Part shown: positions 1-12,075 of the stretch, piece after piece
Layout: the number at the start of each line of letters is the position of its first letter
Position numbering within the stretch: the first letter of the stretch is position 1
NCBI GenBank assembly: GCA_049999725.1
Contig: JBNGIS010005251.1
Span: 1-54,610 of the forward strand
Reading direction: 5' to 3'
Source: Haplomitrium mnioides
Lineage: Eukaryota; Marchantiophyta; Haplomitriopsida; Calobryales
Length of the DNA stretch: 54,610 nt
Position numbers and translations under genes: made by a program
Notes under the pieces: generated by a model
Databases searched by the model: none
Seen by the model: only the letters and a program-made list of their open reading frames with translations
What the model was told of the DNA's origin: nothing

Positions 1-1061
1 TGTAACTCGGGCCGGCTCGCATTTTTCTCTCTTCTACTTCATCAACAGGGGGAGATTCCTAACTTGACATTTGTTTCATTTTCGTTTTCTTTTCCTCTGA
101 TTCGTCATTTGGGTACTCACACTTCTCCTTGCATACTTCATCGACCTCGAGACTCTCGTTTCTATTTTCTCTGCTTAATCAACTTAGGGTTGCTTAATCT
201 ACTCGTCTCTATCGACCTATTTGCGGCTCTCTCAAAGCTCCACACATCTCTTAGCTGTGGTGGAAGGAACAAGTCCGACTCACCTCAAACTAGGTTTTTC
301 TCTCTCTTCCTGACTTCCAAGTTTTCTTTTCTCCACTTCAACCCTATGCTACCTATTCCATGATTTGGTGAAATGAACAGCTGATACACCTCGGGCCTTG
401 TGTGTTTTGGAAACTTGTCACTCTCACTGAGAGTGCATCTTAGGTTCAAGTGACTTAGAGGTATCACATTTTTTTTTTCTCTAGAACTGGTTAACAGAAA
501 CATTGGAGTCAACCAGACAACCTTCTACTGCAGATTTTCCCTACTTGCATACTTCACTTGACCCCTGGGTCCCCACTTAAGTACTACCTAGCGGAGACCC
601 TTTCCACGGCTAGACACCTACTACTGACCCAACTCTGCAGAACAAATCAAAGGCGGACCAAGACTAACCAAGACGACGGACGAGCAACGCCGACGACACT
701 GGGCAACTTCCATTTTCAGCTAAACTACTTTACAGGGCAGTCTCTAGTCTAGACCTGAAATCTATTTTTTCAGCACATTCATCTCTATTCTATTATTTTT
801 CCTTTCTTCCTTTCAGTTCAGCAGTACTTCAATTTCGTTTCATTTCTTTTGATTTATCGTATTAAGAAGAAAACATAAACAGGTACAGGGAGTGATTACA
901 GTTACCCGCTACACAGCAACTCGCAGTCTTGACCCAACTACGCATGATCTCGTCCTTTTCATTTCCCTATACCTAGCTTTCGTTTTCCGACATTACGCTG
1001 ATAATTGCTTATCACTTCGCAGTACTTGAGTATACCTGGCCTGAACCACCCTCATCCAAGC
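1..1061. other. Leader-like stretch with no recognisable gene
   Basis: This stretch lies upstream of the copia gag start. It is pyrimidine-rich on the plus strand and holds loosely repeated phrases of the type CTTGCATACTTCAtcgacc near 128, 546 and elsewhere. Short open frames here (for example 64-363 and 558-752) show no conserved motif. It may be the element's untranslated leader or the inner part of an unrelated LTR cut by the window edge. I found no copy of the 4915-5055 LTR here, so the 5' LTR of the copia element is not visible. Confidence 0.4.
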
Positions 1062-2582
1062 ATGAACCCCATAGGTTCCCTCAAGTTCCAGGCCCTGAAA
1101 CTTGACGGCTCGAACTATTTATCATGGTCTCTGGATATCACGACATACTTAACGTCAAAAGGGATACGCGACATCTTAATCAATGACGAGGGCACTAGCC
1201 CACGGGATGCTGCAAGAGCACTGATCCTCATACGCCATCACCTTGTGGAACCACTCAGGTTACAATACCTGAATTACAACAATCCCCGATTACTCTGAGA
1301 CGAACTCAAACTCAGATTTGATCACCTGACCTCTATCTCCCTACCTGCAGCTCGACACGATTGGATCAACTTACGAGTCCAAGACCATACCTCAATCGTG
1401 AACTACAACAGTGAACTATTCCGAATAGTTTCACAATTGGCAATTTGCGGACACCCCGTTTCTGACGAAGAACAGATAGAGAAAACTCTATCGACATTTC
1501 CAGTATCCAACCTCATCCTTGCATCCCAATACCGCAATATGCGTTTCACCCAATACTCGGAATTGATCGCATACATGCTATTAGCAGAGAAACACCAACT
1601 ACTTCTAGTGGAAAATGCGAAAAAGCGACCTCCTGGCTCTGCGGCATTATCGGCAAATCCGGAGTCGCACTTCACTAGATTCCATCCTCACTCAAGGAAC
1701 CAAAACCATGACCCACGAAGAGGAAGAGAAAGAGGAAGAGGCAGGGGAAAACCCAACTTCAGAGGGAGCAACAGACACCCCACTCCCAATCGAAATCCAA
1801 CCCTCGGCAACAGGGACCGACATTACAGACGTCACACCTCTACCACACCAGAACGAAAACAACGTTCTTGGATCGCAAGAGGTGGACGTCAACAGACTAG
1901 AGGCCACAGAAATTTCTCACAACAGAGAAATACACCACCATCCTGCCATAGATGTGGCACTCGAGGACATATACAAACCGTATGCCGAGTACCCGCACAC
2001 CTTGTGGCACTCTACAAGAATAGCCTCAAATACCCACAACCTGAAGTACATGGCAATCTCTCCAAAATTGCAGATGTCGATGACTACCCGACTTACAACC
2101 TACAACCAAAGAGCCATATATTGCAACGTTCGGGTCCAACTCACACAGGACAATACAATAACACTTGCATTGTTGACAGTGGTTCTTCTCATACCATACT
2201 ACGAGACGGAAGACACTTCACTTCGGTAACCCCGTCATCAAGGTTTATGACGACCATATTCGGTCATAATCAAATCAAAGAAGGATATGGACCAGCAACC
2301 ATCCGTTTCCCGAACGGGACTAAACTCAACATAGCATCTGCCATCTATGCTCCCACAGCAACTAGGAATCTCATAAGTTTTCGAGATATCCGACAAAACG
2401 GATTCCATATACAAACTGGGAACACAGGCCACACTGAAGCCCTCAACATACTGCTACCCACGACTAACGGTATGCAAGTACAAGAAAACTTGATTGTTGA
2501 TGCATGGTATGAATGGATTTCTGTTGTGTATAGGCCTGGTGGGGATAGAGATAACGTTATCGGATGCCCAACTATGGCATAA
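1062..2582 (+). pseudogene. copia gag-protease region (one in-frame stop)
   Basis: The ATG at 1062 begins MNPIGSLKFQALKLDGSNYL, the usual opening of plant copia gag proteins (a 'LDGSNYLSW' type motif). The frame meets TGA at 1296-1298 and reopens in the same frame, so this is one gag with one stop. Later come the gag helix block (frame around 1398-1620), a basic Arg/Gly/Asn-rich stretch, and a CCHC zinc knuckle CHRCGTRGHIQTVC near 1943-1985. The aspartic protease site VDSGSSHT is near 2170-2200. Gag packages element RNA; the protease would cut the polyprotein. Around 2540-2560 the reading frame shifts into the integrase. Confidence 0.88.
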
Positions 2583-2994
2583 CCGATTAGAACACCCTGG
2601 CAAAGATACGTTCTACCGACTCAAACATGACAATATCGGAATTCCAGACAATGTCCACCCTATATCAATGCGCTCTCCATGCATGGCATGCGCACAAGGC
2701 AAACTGCAAATTGCCCCTTCAAAACGAAGGACAACAAATACAATACCTCGTTTTCTAGAACGGATCCATGCAGACATTTGTGGACCCATCCACCCCCCAT
2801 CAGGGCCCTTCAGATACTTCATTGTAACCATCGATGCATCATCCAAATGGTCACAAGTGTCATTACTAACAACCAAGAACATGGTCTTCCCTAAACTCTT
2901 GTCACAGATACTCAAACTATTGACACAATTCCCTGATTATCCAATCAGAAACCTGCGAGTAGACAATGAATCAAAGAGGACATTCTGTCTATAA
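2545..2994 (+). pseudogene. copia integrase N-terminal fragment
   Basis: A frame different from gag carries the HHCC zinc-binding domain: LWHNRLEHPGKDTF followed by CMACAQGK, matching the copia pattern LWHxRLGH...CxxCxxGK. It then enters the catalytic core as HADICGPI (first Asp) and LRVDNES (second Asp, normally followed by a phenylalanine-containing motif), where similarity stops abruptly near 2975-2990. The glutamate-containing C-terminal part of the core is absent, so strand transfer would be impossible. Confidence 0.8.
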
Positions 2995-4504
2995 CAGCAT
3001 GATAGCAAAACAAGGACCCTCTGTCCTTATGACAAAACGGAAATGCCATGAGATGGATGATATGCTGCAAACAGCTCCAAACAGATCATATATAAAGCCA
3101 GCACATACACTGAGCATGAATCACAACATCGGACCTTCAGTCCCTACAAATGATCTGCTAGACAAGCAACAGTACACTGGACCCTTAGTCCAGCCAACAA
3201 AACAACTGTACAATGGACATCCAAAAGGACCTATAGTCCCCCATCGCGAAAATATACACAAAGACAGACAAATGACAAAGAAATCTATGAAGGTGACTGG
3301 AATATCATCAGACATATCAGGCTTGAAGATGGCCGTACAAGTCTTGCGCTCAATGTATGGACTTAAACAAAGCGGTCGAAACTGGTATCAAAGATTCAAG
3401 TCAGAAATGATGACTTTAAACTTCACTAATGAGGACATTGCACCATGCCTCTTTATGAAACAAGAAAACCCTGAATACGTCATAGTAGCAATATATGTAG
3501 ATGACATTAACATTTTTGGCACACCACGACTAGCCAACGACACCATCGAGAAGCTGAAGGACATATTCGAAATGCGAGACATTGGGGAACCCGATTTCTG
3601 CTTGGGAATACAGTTTCAACATCTACCTGATGGAATTCTAATCCATCAATCTACTTATACATCCGAAATCCTTAAACAGTTCAATATGGATAAAGCTCAT
3701 CCAACGAGCACCCCTATGGAAGTAAGATCATCAGATCCTACGAAGGACATGTTCTCAAAAAAGAAAGAAACAGAACATACACTGGGACCTGAAAAATCGT
3801 ACCTTTCAGCAATAGGAGCATTGATGTACCTGGCAAATCAAACAAGACCAGACATAGCTTTGGATCTGAACTTACTTGAAAGACACAATTCCCAACCGAC
3901 TATACGACATTGGAACGGCATCAAAAGGATTTTCAGATATCTTAAAGGTACCACAGACATGGGACTGTTCTTCCCGAAAACTGCAGACCATGACATTATA
4001 GGATATGCTGATGCAGGATACCTATCTGATCCCGACGACGCAAAGTCACAAACGGGCTATGTATTCCTCAAAGTAGGCATAGCAATATCATGGAAAAGCA
4101 CAAAACAGACAATCACTACCACCTCTACAAACCATGCGGAGATAATAACTCTATACGAAGCAAGTAGAGAGTGCATTTGGTTACGACAACTCATTGACCA
4201 TATCAACTCCAACACAGGCCAACCACTTATCTAGGAACCTACATCTATATTTGAGGACAACAAGCCATGTGTTGACCAAATCGCTCAAGGTTTCATCGAG
4301 GGCAATAGAATAAAACATATAGCTCCAAAATTTTTCTATACTCATGAACAACATAATGACAAAATCAAGGTACAATGGATACCAAGTAAGCTGAACAGAG
4401 ATGATATGTTCACAAAACCTCTACCTCCCGCTCTACACAAAGAGCACACAGAGGGTATTGGTCTCAGAAAACTGTCTGAAATACACAAAAAATACATAAT
4501 CTGA
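2966..4504 (+). pseudogene. copia reverse transcriptase C-terminus plus RNase H
   Basis: The first roughly 110 codons (2966-3320) match no pol domain and carry repeated GPSV/GPLV/GPIV peptides. True RT starts at about 3340 with LRSMYGLKQSGRNWYQRF and includes the catalytic YVDDI (about 3496-3510). RNase H follows: GYADAGYLSDPDDAKSQTGY near 4000-4060 and SWKSTKQTITTTSTNHAEI near 4090-4145. A TAG at 4232-4234 interrupts the frame, which continues unchanged through IFEDNKPCV, RIKHIAPKFFYTH and a final TGA at 4502-4504. The first conserved RT blocks are missing, in agreement with the integrase-RT deletion. Confidence 0.85.
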
Positions 4505-4903
4505 ATATTATTCTGACCTGCTGTCATGCTTTCAGATTCATGAGTTTTTCATAGATATTGATGCTGACCACATGATTGTTTCAAGTCAGAATGCAGCTAC
4601 TCAAACAGGTTGGACACATCACATATGACTTCGTGGAGTACAACAACATTCAGGACCAGAGGATCACACGACAGAAGATCGAGGAGGCCTGCCATGCAGC
4701 GACATGATCACCTTACCATGATTTGATAACTTAGAACATATCATACAGTTTTCATATTATGAACTACATACATTTTATTAAACACTATATATGTGGTAGC
4801 ACTCTTTCCCTCAGAAGAAAGCAGGAGGGTTTTGATGAGACTACACATATATAGGATGTACACTAGTCCTATCAAATGTGGCTGATTATAGGAGAAGAAT
4901 CAG

Positions 4904-5055
4904 CCAAGGGGGAGTGTTATAGAACATAGTATACCCCTATATATTGAATGGATGTGTAGATGAGAGGGACATTCGATCCCTCATCATTCTCCATTGATCA
5001 TTATACGAAGTATCGTTGGGCGCAGCACTCTCTGTGTGACTCTCACTCTACAACA
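4904..5055 (+). repeat. copia polypurine tract and 3' LTR
   Basis: The purine run CCAAGGGGGAG at 4904-4914 directly precedes TGTTATAGAACATAG at 4915, a typical polypurine tract followed by an LTR starting TG. A plausible CA end is at about 5055 (CTCTACAACA), giving an LTR of about 140 bp, short but within the copia range. The end is uncertain by about 10 bp. No target duplication can be checked because the 5' end is missing. Confidence 0.65.
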
Positions 5056-5067
5056 ATTAAACATTAG

Positions 5068-5824
5068 AAAAAGAAGACAATAATAATAATAATAAATGCA
5101 GAACTGAACACTAGATAGATAGTGGAATTAAATTAATAATAAAATACTAATATAATAATCCTTGAACAATAGGATTAAATAAAAATATTTATAAATATAA
5201 AAAAATAAAGTAGGGCGATAGAAGGGGTAGATATTAAAAATATAATATAATATAATATTAAATGTAACATAAATATAATAAAATAATATTAAATATATTA
5301 ATATGATATAATATAAAAATGAGGATAATAGTAATAACACTAACTAATATAAAAAATTAAATATAATAAAATATATAGAGTAGGCTATAGGGTGTCTTTT
5401 TTTATCCCTATACTATAGGAGAGGGGAAGTACAGTTTTTTATACAATGATATATAATATATAAAATAATAATATATAAAACAAAACTTCTTCTTGAACAT
5501 GATGAGTAGAGTACCCTTCTAAATTTCCTCAATGATGGAGTTGCTGATCAACCATCAAACCATCTGGCACGACCTTTATACATAGCCGTCCGCTCCATAT
5601 GTTATAAATACCCTCCAATTGATCGCAATTCTTTTGTGTCGACTGGACTGGTTCTTCGATAGATCCAACACGACCTGCTTTCTTCAGACACTAGGCGCAT
5701 CCTTAAGGACATTGACTTGATCCTCTTTTCCATCTTTGGGCACCATGTTGATCAATCTTGGGCACAAATTGCGGTACTAGGCCAAGTAAAACGCAAAAAT
5801 TCAAAAAATACCCAAAAAAACCTA
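5068..5824. other. AT-rich stretch, then unassigned sequence
   Basis: Positions 5068-5480 are almost pure A/T with AAT and TATAA-type micro-repeats, including an (AAT)n run near 5080-5095. Positions 5480-5824 are of mixed composition. A short open run at 5717 onward (IDLILFSIFGHHVDQSWAQ in one frame) precedes the satellite, but it has no partner exon that I can identify. No gene is supported. Confidence 0.5.
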
Positions 5825-6417
5825 GCCAGCACTCTTATTCAAGGCTTGAAATTTTTCCTTCCACAACTTCATCGTCTACTTCTTTCCCTTATATATGGTT
5901 CTTACTCCTATGTTGGGTTTGAAATTTGTGCTTCCACAATCTAAACGTGTATCTCTTTCCCTTACATGCTAGAGTATGAGAGACCCTATGTTCTAAATCT
6001 CGCACAAATAAGAGTAAAATACTCTTTAAAATACTCTTTTTTTTGTTGTGTAAGGTTGATCATTTTTCTATGTTGGTTCTTACTCTAATATTGGGTTTGA
6101 AATTTGTCCTTCCACCACCTTCATATTTCCCTCTTTCTATCATATGCTAGAAAATATTAAAAAAAAACCCTTTGTTCTACATCTAGAATAGGATTAGAGC
6201 ACACTACTCTTTTTTTGTTGTGTTAGAGTGCTCATTTTTTAGAGTTAGTTTCTACTCCTATGTTCGGTTTGATATTTGTCCTTCCACCACTTTACCATCT
6301 ACCTCTTTTGGCTATATACCTCCTTACATACGGTTCCTACACCTATGTTGGGCTTGAAATTTGTCCTTCCATAACTAAACCATCAACCTCTAACACTTAC
6401 ATACAAGAGTGTTTGAG

Positions 6418-6427
6418 NNNNNNNNNN
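6418..6427. other. Assembly gap of 10 N in satellite
   Basis: Ten undetermined bases lie inside the satellite block. The sequence on each side remains in repeat phase (GAGTGTTTGAG to TCTTTTCAACATC), so the true gap may be small or may hide whole monomers. Confidence 0.95.
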
Positions 6428-8977
6428 TCTTTTCAACATCTAGAATAGTGTAAGAGTAGAATACTCATTTTGTACAGCTGATTCTTACTCGCATTATAGG
6501 CCTAAAGTTTGTCCCTTCACCAAGTAACTAGGTACCTCGTTCACTTACATACAACAATATTAAAGAAACTCTAATCTACATCTAAAATAGTAAAATAGTG
6601 AAATACTCTTCTTTGTGTTATGTTAGGTTGCCCATTTTCTTAGGTATGAAGTTTGTCCTTCCTGTACCTAACTGTCCACCATTTTCCCATACAGCCTAGA
6701 GACGCTCTCTTCTAAATTGAGAATTAGACAAGAGTAGAAAACATATTTTTGTGTTGTGTTAGGTTGTTTATTTTGTAGAGTTGCCTAGAGACGCTCTCTT
6801 CTAAATTGAGAATAAGACAAGAGTAGAAAACATATTTTTGTGTTGTGTTAGGTTGTTTATTTTGTAGAGTTGGTTCTTAGCTCTCTTCTACATTGAGAAT
6901 AGGACAAGAGTAGAAAGCATATTTTTGTATTGTGTTAGATTGTTTATTTTGTAGAGTTGGTTCTTACTCCTATGTTGGGCTTGAAATTTGTCCTTCCACC
7001 CTCTAACCATGTACCTCTTTCCCATACATACTAGAGTATTAGAGACCATATGTTCGAAATCTCGAAGAAGTTAGAGTAAAATACTCTTTTTTTTAAGGTT
7101 GGTTATTTTTCATAGTTGGTTCATACTCCTATGTTGGGCTTGAAATTTGTCCTTCCACCACCTTACTGTTTCCCTTGTTCCATAACACATTATAGACTAA
7201 GAGACCCTATGTTCTACATCTAGAATAGTATTATAGTACAATACTCTTTTTTATGTTGTGTTGTAGAGTTGGTTCCTACTCATCTACTTCTTTCCCTTAC
7301 ATACCCTTACATACAGCTCCTATGTTGGATTTGAAAATTGTGCTTCCACCACCTAAATATGTACCTCTTTCCCTTACATGCTAGAGTATTAAGGACCCTA
7401 TATTCTAAATCTTGCACAAAAAGAGTAAAATACTCTTTTTCTTGTTGTGTATGGTTGCTTATTTTTCAGAGTTGGCTCTTACTTCTATATTTGGCTTGAA
7501 ATATTTCCTTCCATCACCTTTCTCTTTCCCTCTTTCTATAACATACTAGAGAATAAAATACCCTTTTTTCTACATCTAGAATAGTACTAAAGTACACTAC
7601 TCTTTTTTGTGTTGTGCTAGGGTGCTCATTTTTTAGAGTTGGTTCCTACTCCTATGTTGGGCTTGATATTTGTCCTTCCACCACTTCATTGTCTGCCTTT
7701 TTTCGTTACATACCTCTTCTCTTTACATACGGTTCCTACTCCTATGTTGGGCTTGAAATTTGTCCTTCCATGACTAAACCATCTACTTCTTTTACTTACA
7801 TGCGAGAGTATTTGAGACTGTCTTTTCAACATCTAGAATAGTATTAGAGTAGAATACTCTTGTCCTTCTTGTGTTTGGTTGCTCATTTTGTATAGTTGGT
7901 TCTTATTGCTATCCTAGGCACAAAGTTTGTCCTTTCACCAAGTAATCAAGTACCTCTTTCCCTTAGATACAACAATATTAGAGACACTCTAATCTACATC
8001 TAAAACAGTAAAATAGTGAAATACTTTTTTTGGGTTGTGTTAGGTTGCCTATTTTCTTGGGTATGAAATTTGTCCTTCCACCACCTAACCATCAACCTCT
8101 TTCCTCAACAATCTAGAGACTGTCCACCTCTTTCCCTTACAATATAGAGGCACTCTCTTCTATATTAAAAATAGTATAAGAGTATGAAACTCTTTTTTGT
8201 GTTGTGTTAGGTTGTTTATTTTGTAGAGTTGGTTCCTACTCCTATGTTGGGCTTCAAATTTATCCTTCCACCGCCTAACTATGTACCTCTTTCCCATACA
8301 TACTAGAGTATTAGAGATCATATGTTTTAAATCTTGAACAAATTAGAGTAAAATATTTTATTTGTAAGGTTGGTCATTTTTCATAGTTGGTTCGTACTCC
8401 TATGTTGGGCTTGAAATTTGTCCTTCCACCACCTTACCCTTTCTCTCATTCCAAAACATAATAGAGACTAAGTTGGTTCTTACTCCTATGTTGGGCTTAA
8501 AATTTGTCCTTCCACCACCTCACCGTTTCCCTCTTTCCATAACATGCTAGAGACTAAGAAACCCTATGTTCTACATCTAGAATAGCATTATAGTACAACA
8601 CTCTTTTTTAGATTGTGTTCGGGTGCTAATTTTGTAGAGTTGGCTACTACTACTATGTTGGGCTTGAAATTTGTCCTTCCATGACTAAACCATCTACCTC
8701 TTTCTTTTACATACAAGATTTTTTGAGACCCTCTATTCTACATCTAGAATAGTGTTAGAAGAGAACACTATTTTCCTTCTTGAGTTAGGTTTCTCATTTT
8801 GTATAATTGGATCTTGCTCTTTTCTTGGGCATGAAAAATTTCCTTCAACCATGTAGCACTCCAATGTACATCTAAAATAGTAAAAAAGTAGAATATTTTT
8901 CTCTTATTGTGCTAGGTTGATCACTTTGAGTAGTTGGTTCTTATTTGTATATTAGGGCTTGAGATTTGTCCTTTCAC

Positions 8978-8982
8978 CACCT
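8978..8982. repeat. Target-site duplication CACCT (left)
   Basis: This CACCT is satellite sequence (within CCACCACCT) immediately before the TGTCA end of the 3.1-kb insertion. It is matched exactly at 12076-12080, where the satellite continues as TATCATCTACC. Confidence 0.75.
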
Positions 8983-9974
8983 TGTCACTCCCCTGTTTCT
9001 GGCCTTAACCTTATAGTCGCCTCTTTGGATGCAAAGGAGGACAAATTCGGGCATTCAGGTTCTTTTCTGAGATGGCTACTTACCAGTTATCGCTTTGAGG
9101 CTTTAAGGATTCCCACTTTTCTTACTAGCCTTTGATTCACCACTTACTCTCTTTAGACTACACTCAACTCATTCATTCACCACTCAGGTCAACATTCTCC
9201 ACACTCAATCTTCCTCGTGTAATTCTGTCAATGTATTCCAAGGACCCAAAACTCGAGGTCCTGCCACCTTATGTGTAATTGGGGCAGAAAGGTGTTGTAT
9301 CCTGCACCTAGGAACAATTACAGAAGTCAGGACTCTCCCTTTCAGAGTTGTCGCAGATCGAGTACAATAGATCTCAACTATCCTAAGATGAATGAATCAC
9401 AAAGTTCTACAACAGGATTTTAAACAGAGAACATTTCCCCCTATGATCATTTAGTTGTCACAGGGACTGCATTTCCCCTTTCGAGTTGTCTTAGAGTCTG
9501 CTCAACTATTCTAATATATATGATACTACTATGTTGCTTTGAACTTAAAACGTAAAATAATAATCTACTATACTCCGCTATACAAACTATTTATACTATG
9601 TAATGGAATTAGGAACAGAGTCCTTGAAGACCCTCTGAACTAATTCCATCACCGATACTTCCCTTCTGATTCCACAGTTACCTTCCAATCTTCTCAACAC
9701 CCACCACTCATGCACCCTTACCCAGATAGTTTTTCTACTTCCCTTACGAGAAGCCTTGACTTTACTTCCTCAGGCTAGGAAGAGGATCTATTTTAGTTCC
9801 ACCTTTGGAAAAACATAGTCTCCTTGACTGTAGATAACTCACTCCACTCCGAGCCTTGATGAGTCTTACTCCGCAGTACGAGGGTACTAATGCAGCCTCC
9901 CCTTTCTCAGCTCCACTCAAGAATTAAATCAGAGTGTACTCCAAACACTCTGGATTGATACTCCCGCATAAGGA

Positions 9975-10405
9975 ATGGCAGAGACAACTCCAAGCTCCTC
10001 ACCTGGCAGCCTCTCCCAAAGTCATAGCCGGTCGGAACCCCTCTCACTAGATTCCTACTCCAGTCGCCACTCGTTGCGATTTCCTTGGCCCATGATCATG
10101 ATGCTCTTGCATAGAAAATGCAGAGACGACCCCAAGTCCTCCCTTGGTAGCCTCTCCCGAAGTCTTAGCTGGCCAAAATCCCTTCTAGATCTCCGTATCA
10201 ATACACCTCCGCCCTGGTCCGCCTACAAGGACGAGTTCACATGGATCGCCCGAGCATCCAGAGCTCCTCACTCTGCAATCCTCGGCGCCCCTCCAGTCCA
10301 CCTCTGAATCCCCCGGTTCCCCTTGAGCTAGTTCACCCACTTCACGTGATCTTCTTACTGGATTCTCACTCCAGACCCCTCGTTGCGATTTCCCTTCTCG
10401 TGTAG
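9975..10405. repeat. Diverged direct repeats inside the solo LTR
   Basis: The phrase GCAGAGACAACTCCAAG...GGCAGCCTCTCCCAAAGTC at about 9978 recurs in altered form at about 10120 (roughly 143 bp later). The companion phrase CTACTCCAGTCGCCACTCGTTGCGA at about 10057 recurs near 10360 as CTCACTCCAGACCCCTCGTTGCGA. The open frame over this stretch has no recognisable domain. Confidence 0.55.
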
Positions 10406-10828
10406 TCACTTCCCACTCTTAGATTGCTTGTGCATCAACCTCGAATCAATCAACGTCTCTCAAGGTATACCCCTTCTCTCCTCGAGCAATCCCGCGCCCC
10501 CTAGCGTGCCTCATTTGAAAGTTGGTAATTCCGTTAACTTCGGAAAAGGAAGTGTCGACGCGTAGCTCTGATGGACGTTAAACTCGTTACAACGAAGAAT
10601 AGTCGCGCGCCGCGTGTCCTGTCAGTTGGTCGAGAAACGACAAGTACAATGATAACAGGGCGTTCGAGGAATCTTGCGGATAGAGATTCTGCATATTCCC
10701 GCGGAGCCATGTCCGAAGATTCCTTCAAAAAAGAGTTCTGAAGCACCCCGCGGAACCCGGTCCATGGAATCTCAGCAGATTCCCTTGTAGATTCCCAATT
10801 ATCCTCCGCATGCCACATCATCCACTGC

Positions 10829-11180
10829 ATCGCCGTCCGACGCCGCTCCGCAAAGGGGTAGGCTGACCATCGCTTTGACTTTTCCTTCCGAAGTTGACCC
10901 GCTTGCGGCCCGAGGTCCGATGAGCTTTCCCTGGCTGCCACGTGTCCTCTGACTTGCCCGAGGTTCCTTGAGTCGCCACGTCATCCGAAAGGCGCCGTCC
11001 GATGCCGCCTCGCAAAGGGGTAGGCGGACCGTCAGCTGACTCCTTTCCGAAGTTGACCTTCGGAACCCTCTCCTCGCTTCTCAAAGCACAACGTCGTCCA
11101 AAGAGCGCCGCCCGACGCCGCCCTGCAAAGGGATAGGCAGACTGTCGCGCTGACCCTTGTTCCGAGGTTGACTCGTGGAC
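10829..11180. repeat. Three diverged GC-rich repeats inside the solo LTR
   Basis: Three copies share a GCCGTCCGACGCCGC-like start, GCAAAGGGGTAGGC in the middle and TTCCGAAGTTGAC at the end. They begin near 10829, 10991 and 11101. CpG is abundant here, unlike the surrounding satellite. The minus-strand open frames of this stretch follow the repeats and are not considered genes. Confidence 0.6.
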
Positions 11181-12075
11181 TACACACTCGTGAATCATTC
11201 CGCGGACTTCCAGCGCTCGCCATGTTATCCGAAGAGCTACTGCAGACTCCCTTCACTCTTTGTTGGTCCGGTTGATGATTTATCTCCCTTTTGGCTCTCC
11301 TTTGCTTTTCCTCCTACCAGATCTCCGCTAAGTTGCCATTTCGGCTTCCTTGGTTCTTCTTTGGTCGGAACGTTGATGAATCACCTTTCCAACATCTTCC
11401 TCTTTCCTTCGGCCAAACCCATGCTATGTCACCTTTTCGGCGCTTCCTCGCAAATCCCCGGTTGGATTCTTCGCGGATCCCTTTTTAAGTGGGGTTCTCA
11501 CGTCGTAAGACGGATTGGAACCACCATAAGCGGGATCTCCACTTAGGAAGGCGGCTTCCCGTAGATCTGCGTACTCCCTAGAGCTGCTACGTTTCCGTGA
11601 ATTCGCAAATTCGAAGAATGAGGTGGATCGGCCCTTGCAGGCGCGCTTCTGCTTACGGGATCGAGGCGTCCCTCTTCCTTGGTCTTGCATACCATTGTGA
11701 CGATTCTACCTCCTCATTTCTTCCCCGATCCTTGCTTCCTGATTGTTGGCCGCTGCAGGACATGTCCGCGATCTACCTCCTCTGATTGCCTTTGGATGTC
11801 TGCTTGTGGATTCATTCTTTCTTCTACGACTTCCCGCTGGCCTACTTTGGACACTTGAAATGGGACCCCTCCTCTGGTTGACGCTCACTTCCCTCTGCTC
11901 CTCTTTCCGCTACGATAGTATCTTCCTCTTAGGAATCATGCGCCAAGCTCCTTACTATCTGTTTGAGAGAAATCCGTGGTTCCTGAGAGATCTTCACACT
12001 TGCTAAGGATCATTGTGCCAGAAGTGCTTCTTATTTCCTGCATCCTATCTTAGTGCTCCGATTCACTAGTTGACA

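Larger units (their letters stand above)
1062..5055 (+). mobile_element. Degenerate Ty1/copia LTR retrotransposon, internally deleted
   Basis: The domain order is gag, zinc knuckle, protease, integrase N-terminus, end of reverse transcriptase, RNase H, polypurine tract and LTR. Integrase before RT identifies Ty1/copia (Pseudoviridae). An in-frame TGA at 1296-1298, frameshifts near 2550 and 2990 and an in-frame TAG at 4232-4234 break the polyprotein. Most of the integrase core and the N-terminal half of RT are missing, replaced by about 330 bp (2990-3320) of low-complexity coding-like sequence. No matching 5' LTR is seen in the window, so the element is both truncated and internally deleted and cannot be autonomous. 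Confidence 0.9.
5825..8982. repeat. Satellite block 1, monomer about 165 bp
   Basis: The array contains about 19-20 diverged tandem monomers. Recurrent anchors are TTGGTTCTTACTCCTATGTT, GGGCTTGAAATTTGTCCTTC, CATACTAGAGTATTAGAGAC and AGAGTAGAATACTCT followed by a T run. Successive anchors lie about 160-168 bp apart. Rearranged part-monomers occur, notably three copies of about 90 bp between 6694 and 6960. Open frames such as 7614-7841 that repeat the peptide SYSYVGLEICPS arise from the repeat and are not genes. Confidence 0.92.
8983..12075. mobile_element. 3.1-kb insertion in satellite, probable solo LTR
   Basis: The inserted sequence starts TGTCACTCCCCTG and ends CACTAGTTGACA, so its ends are TG...CA and form a short inverted repeat (TGTCA/TGACA). 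It is flanked by a perfect 5-bp direct repeat, CACCT, at 8978-8982 and 12076-12080, and the satellite resumes in phase on each side. A start of the TGTCAC-CCCC type is common in plant Ty3/gypsy LTRs. No second LTR, primer-binding site or pol domain is visible inside, hence the solo-LTR call. The GC content is clearly higher than the surroundings, especially at 10.0-11.7 kb. Alternative: a non-autonomous element with undetected short LTRs. Orientation is not determined. Confidence 0.7.

Noticed and set aside
1615-2229. 204-codon open frame overlapping copia gag
   Set aside because: It is a shadow in another frame of the gag basic region and protease, which carry the recognisable motifs.
7614-7841. 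Open frames within the satellite, for example the repeated SYSYVGLEICPS peptide
   Set aside because: They follow the tandem repeat in a chance open phase and are broken in neighbouring monomers.
10534-11690. Overlapping minus-strand open frames in the GC-rich solo LTR
   Set aside because: High GC lowers stop frequency, the frames follow the internal repeats and have no domain.
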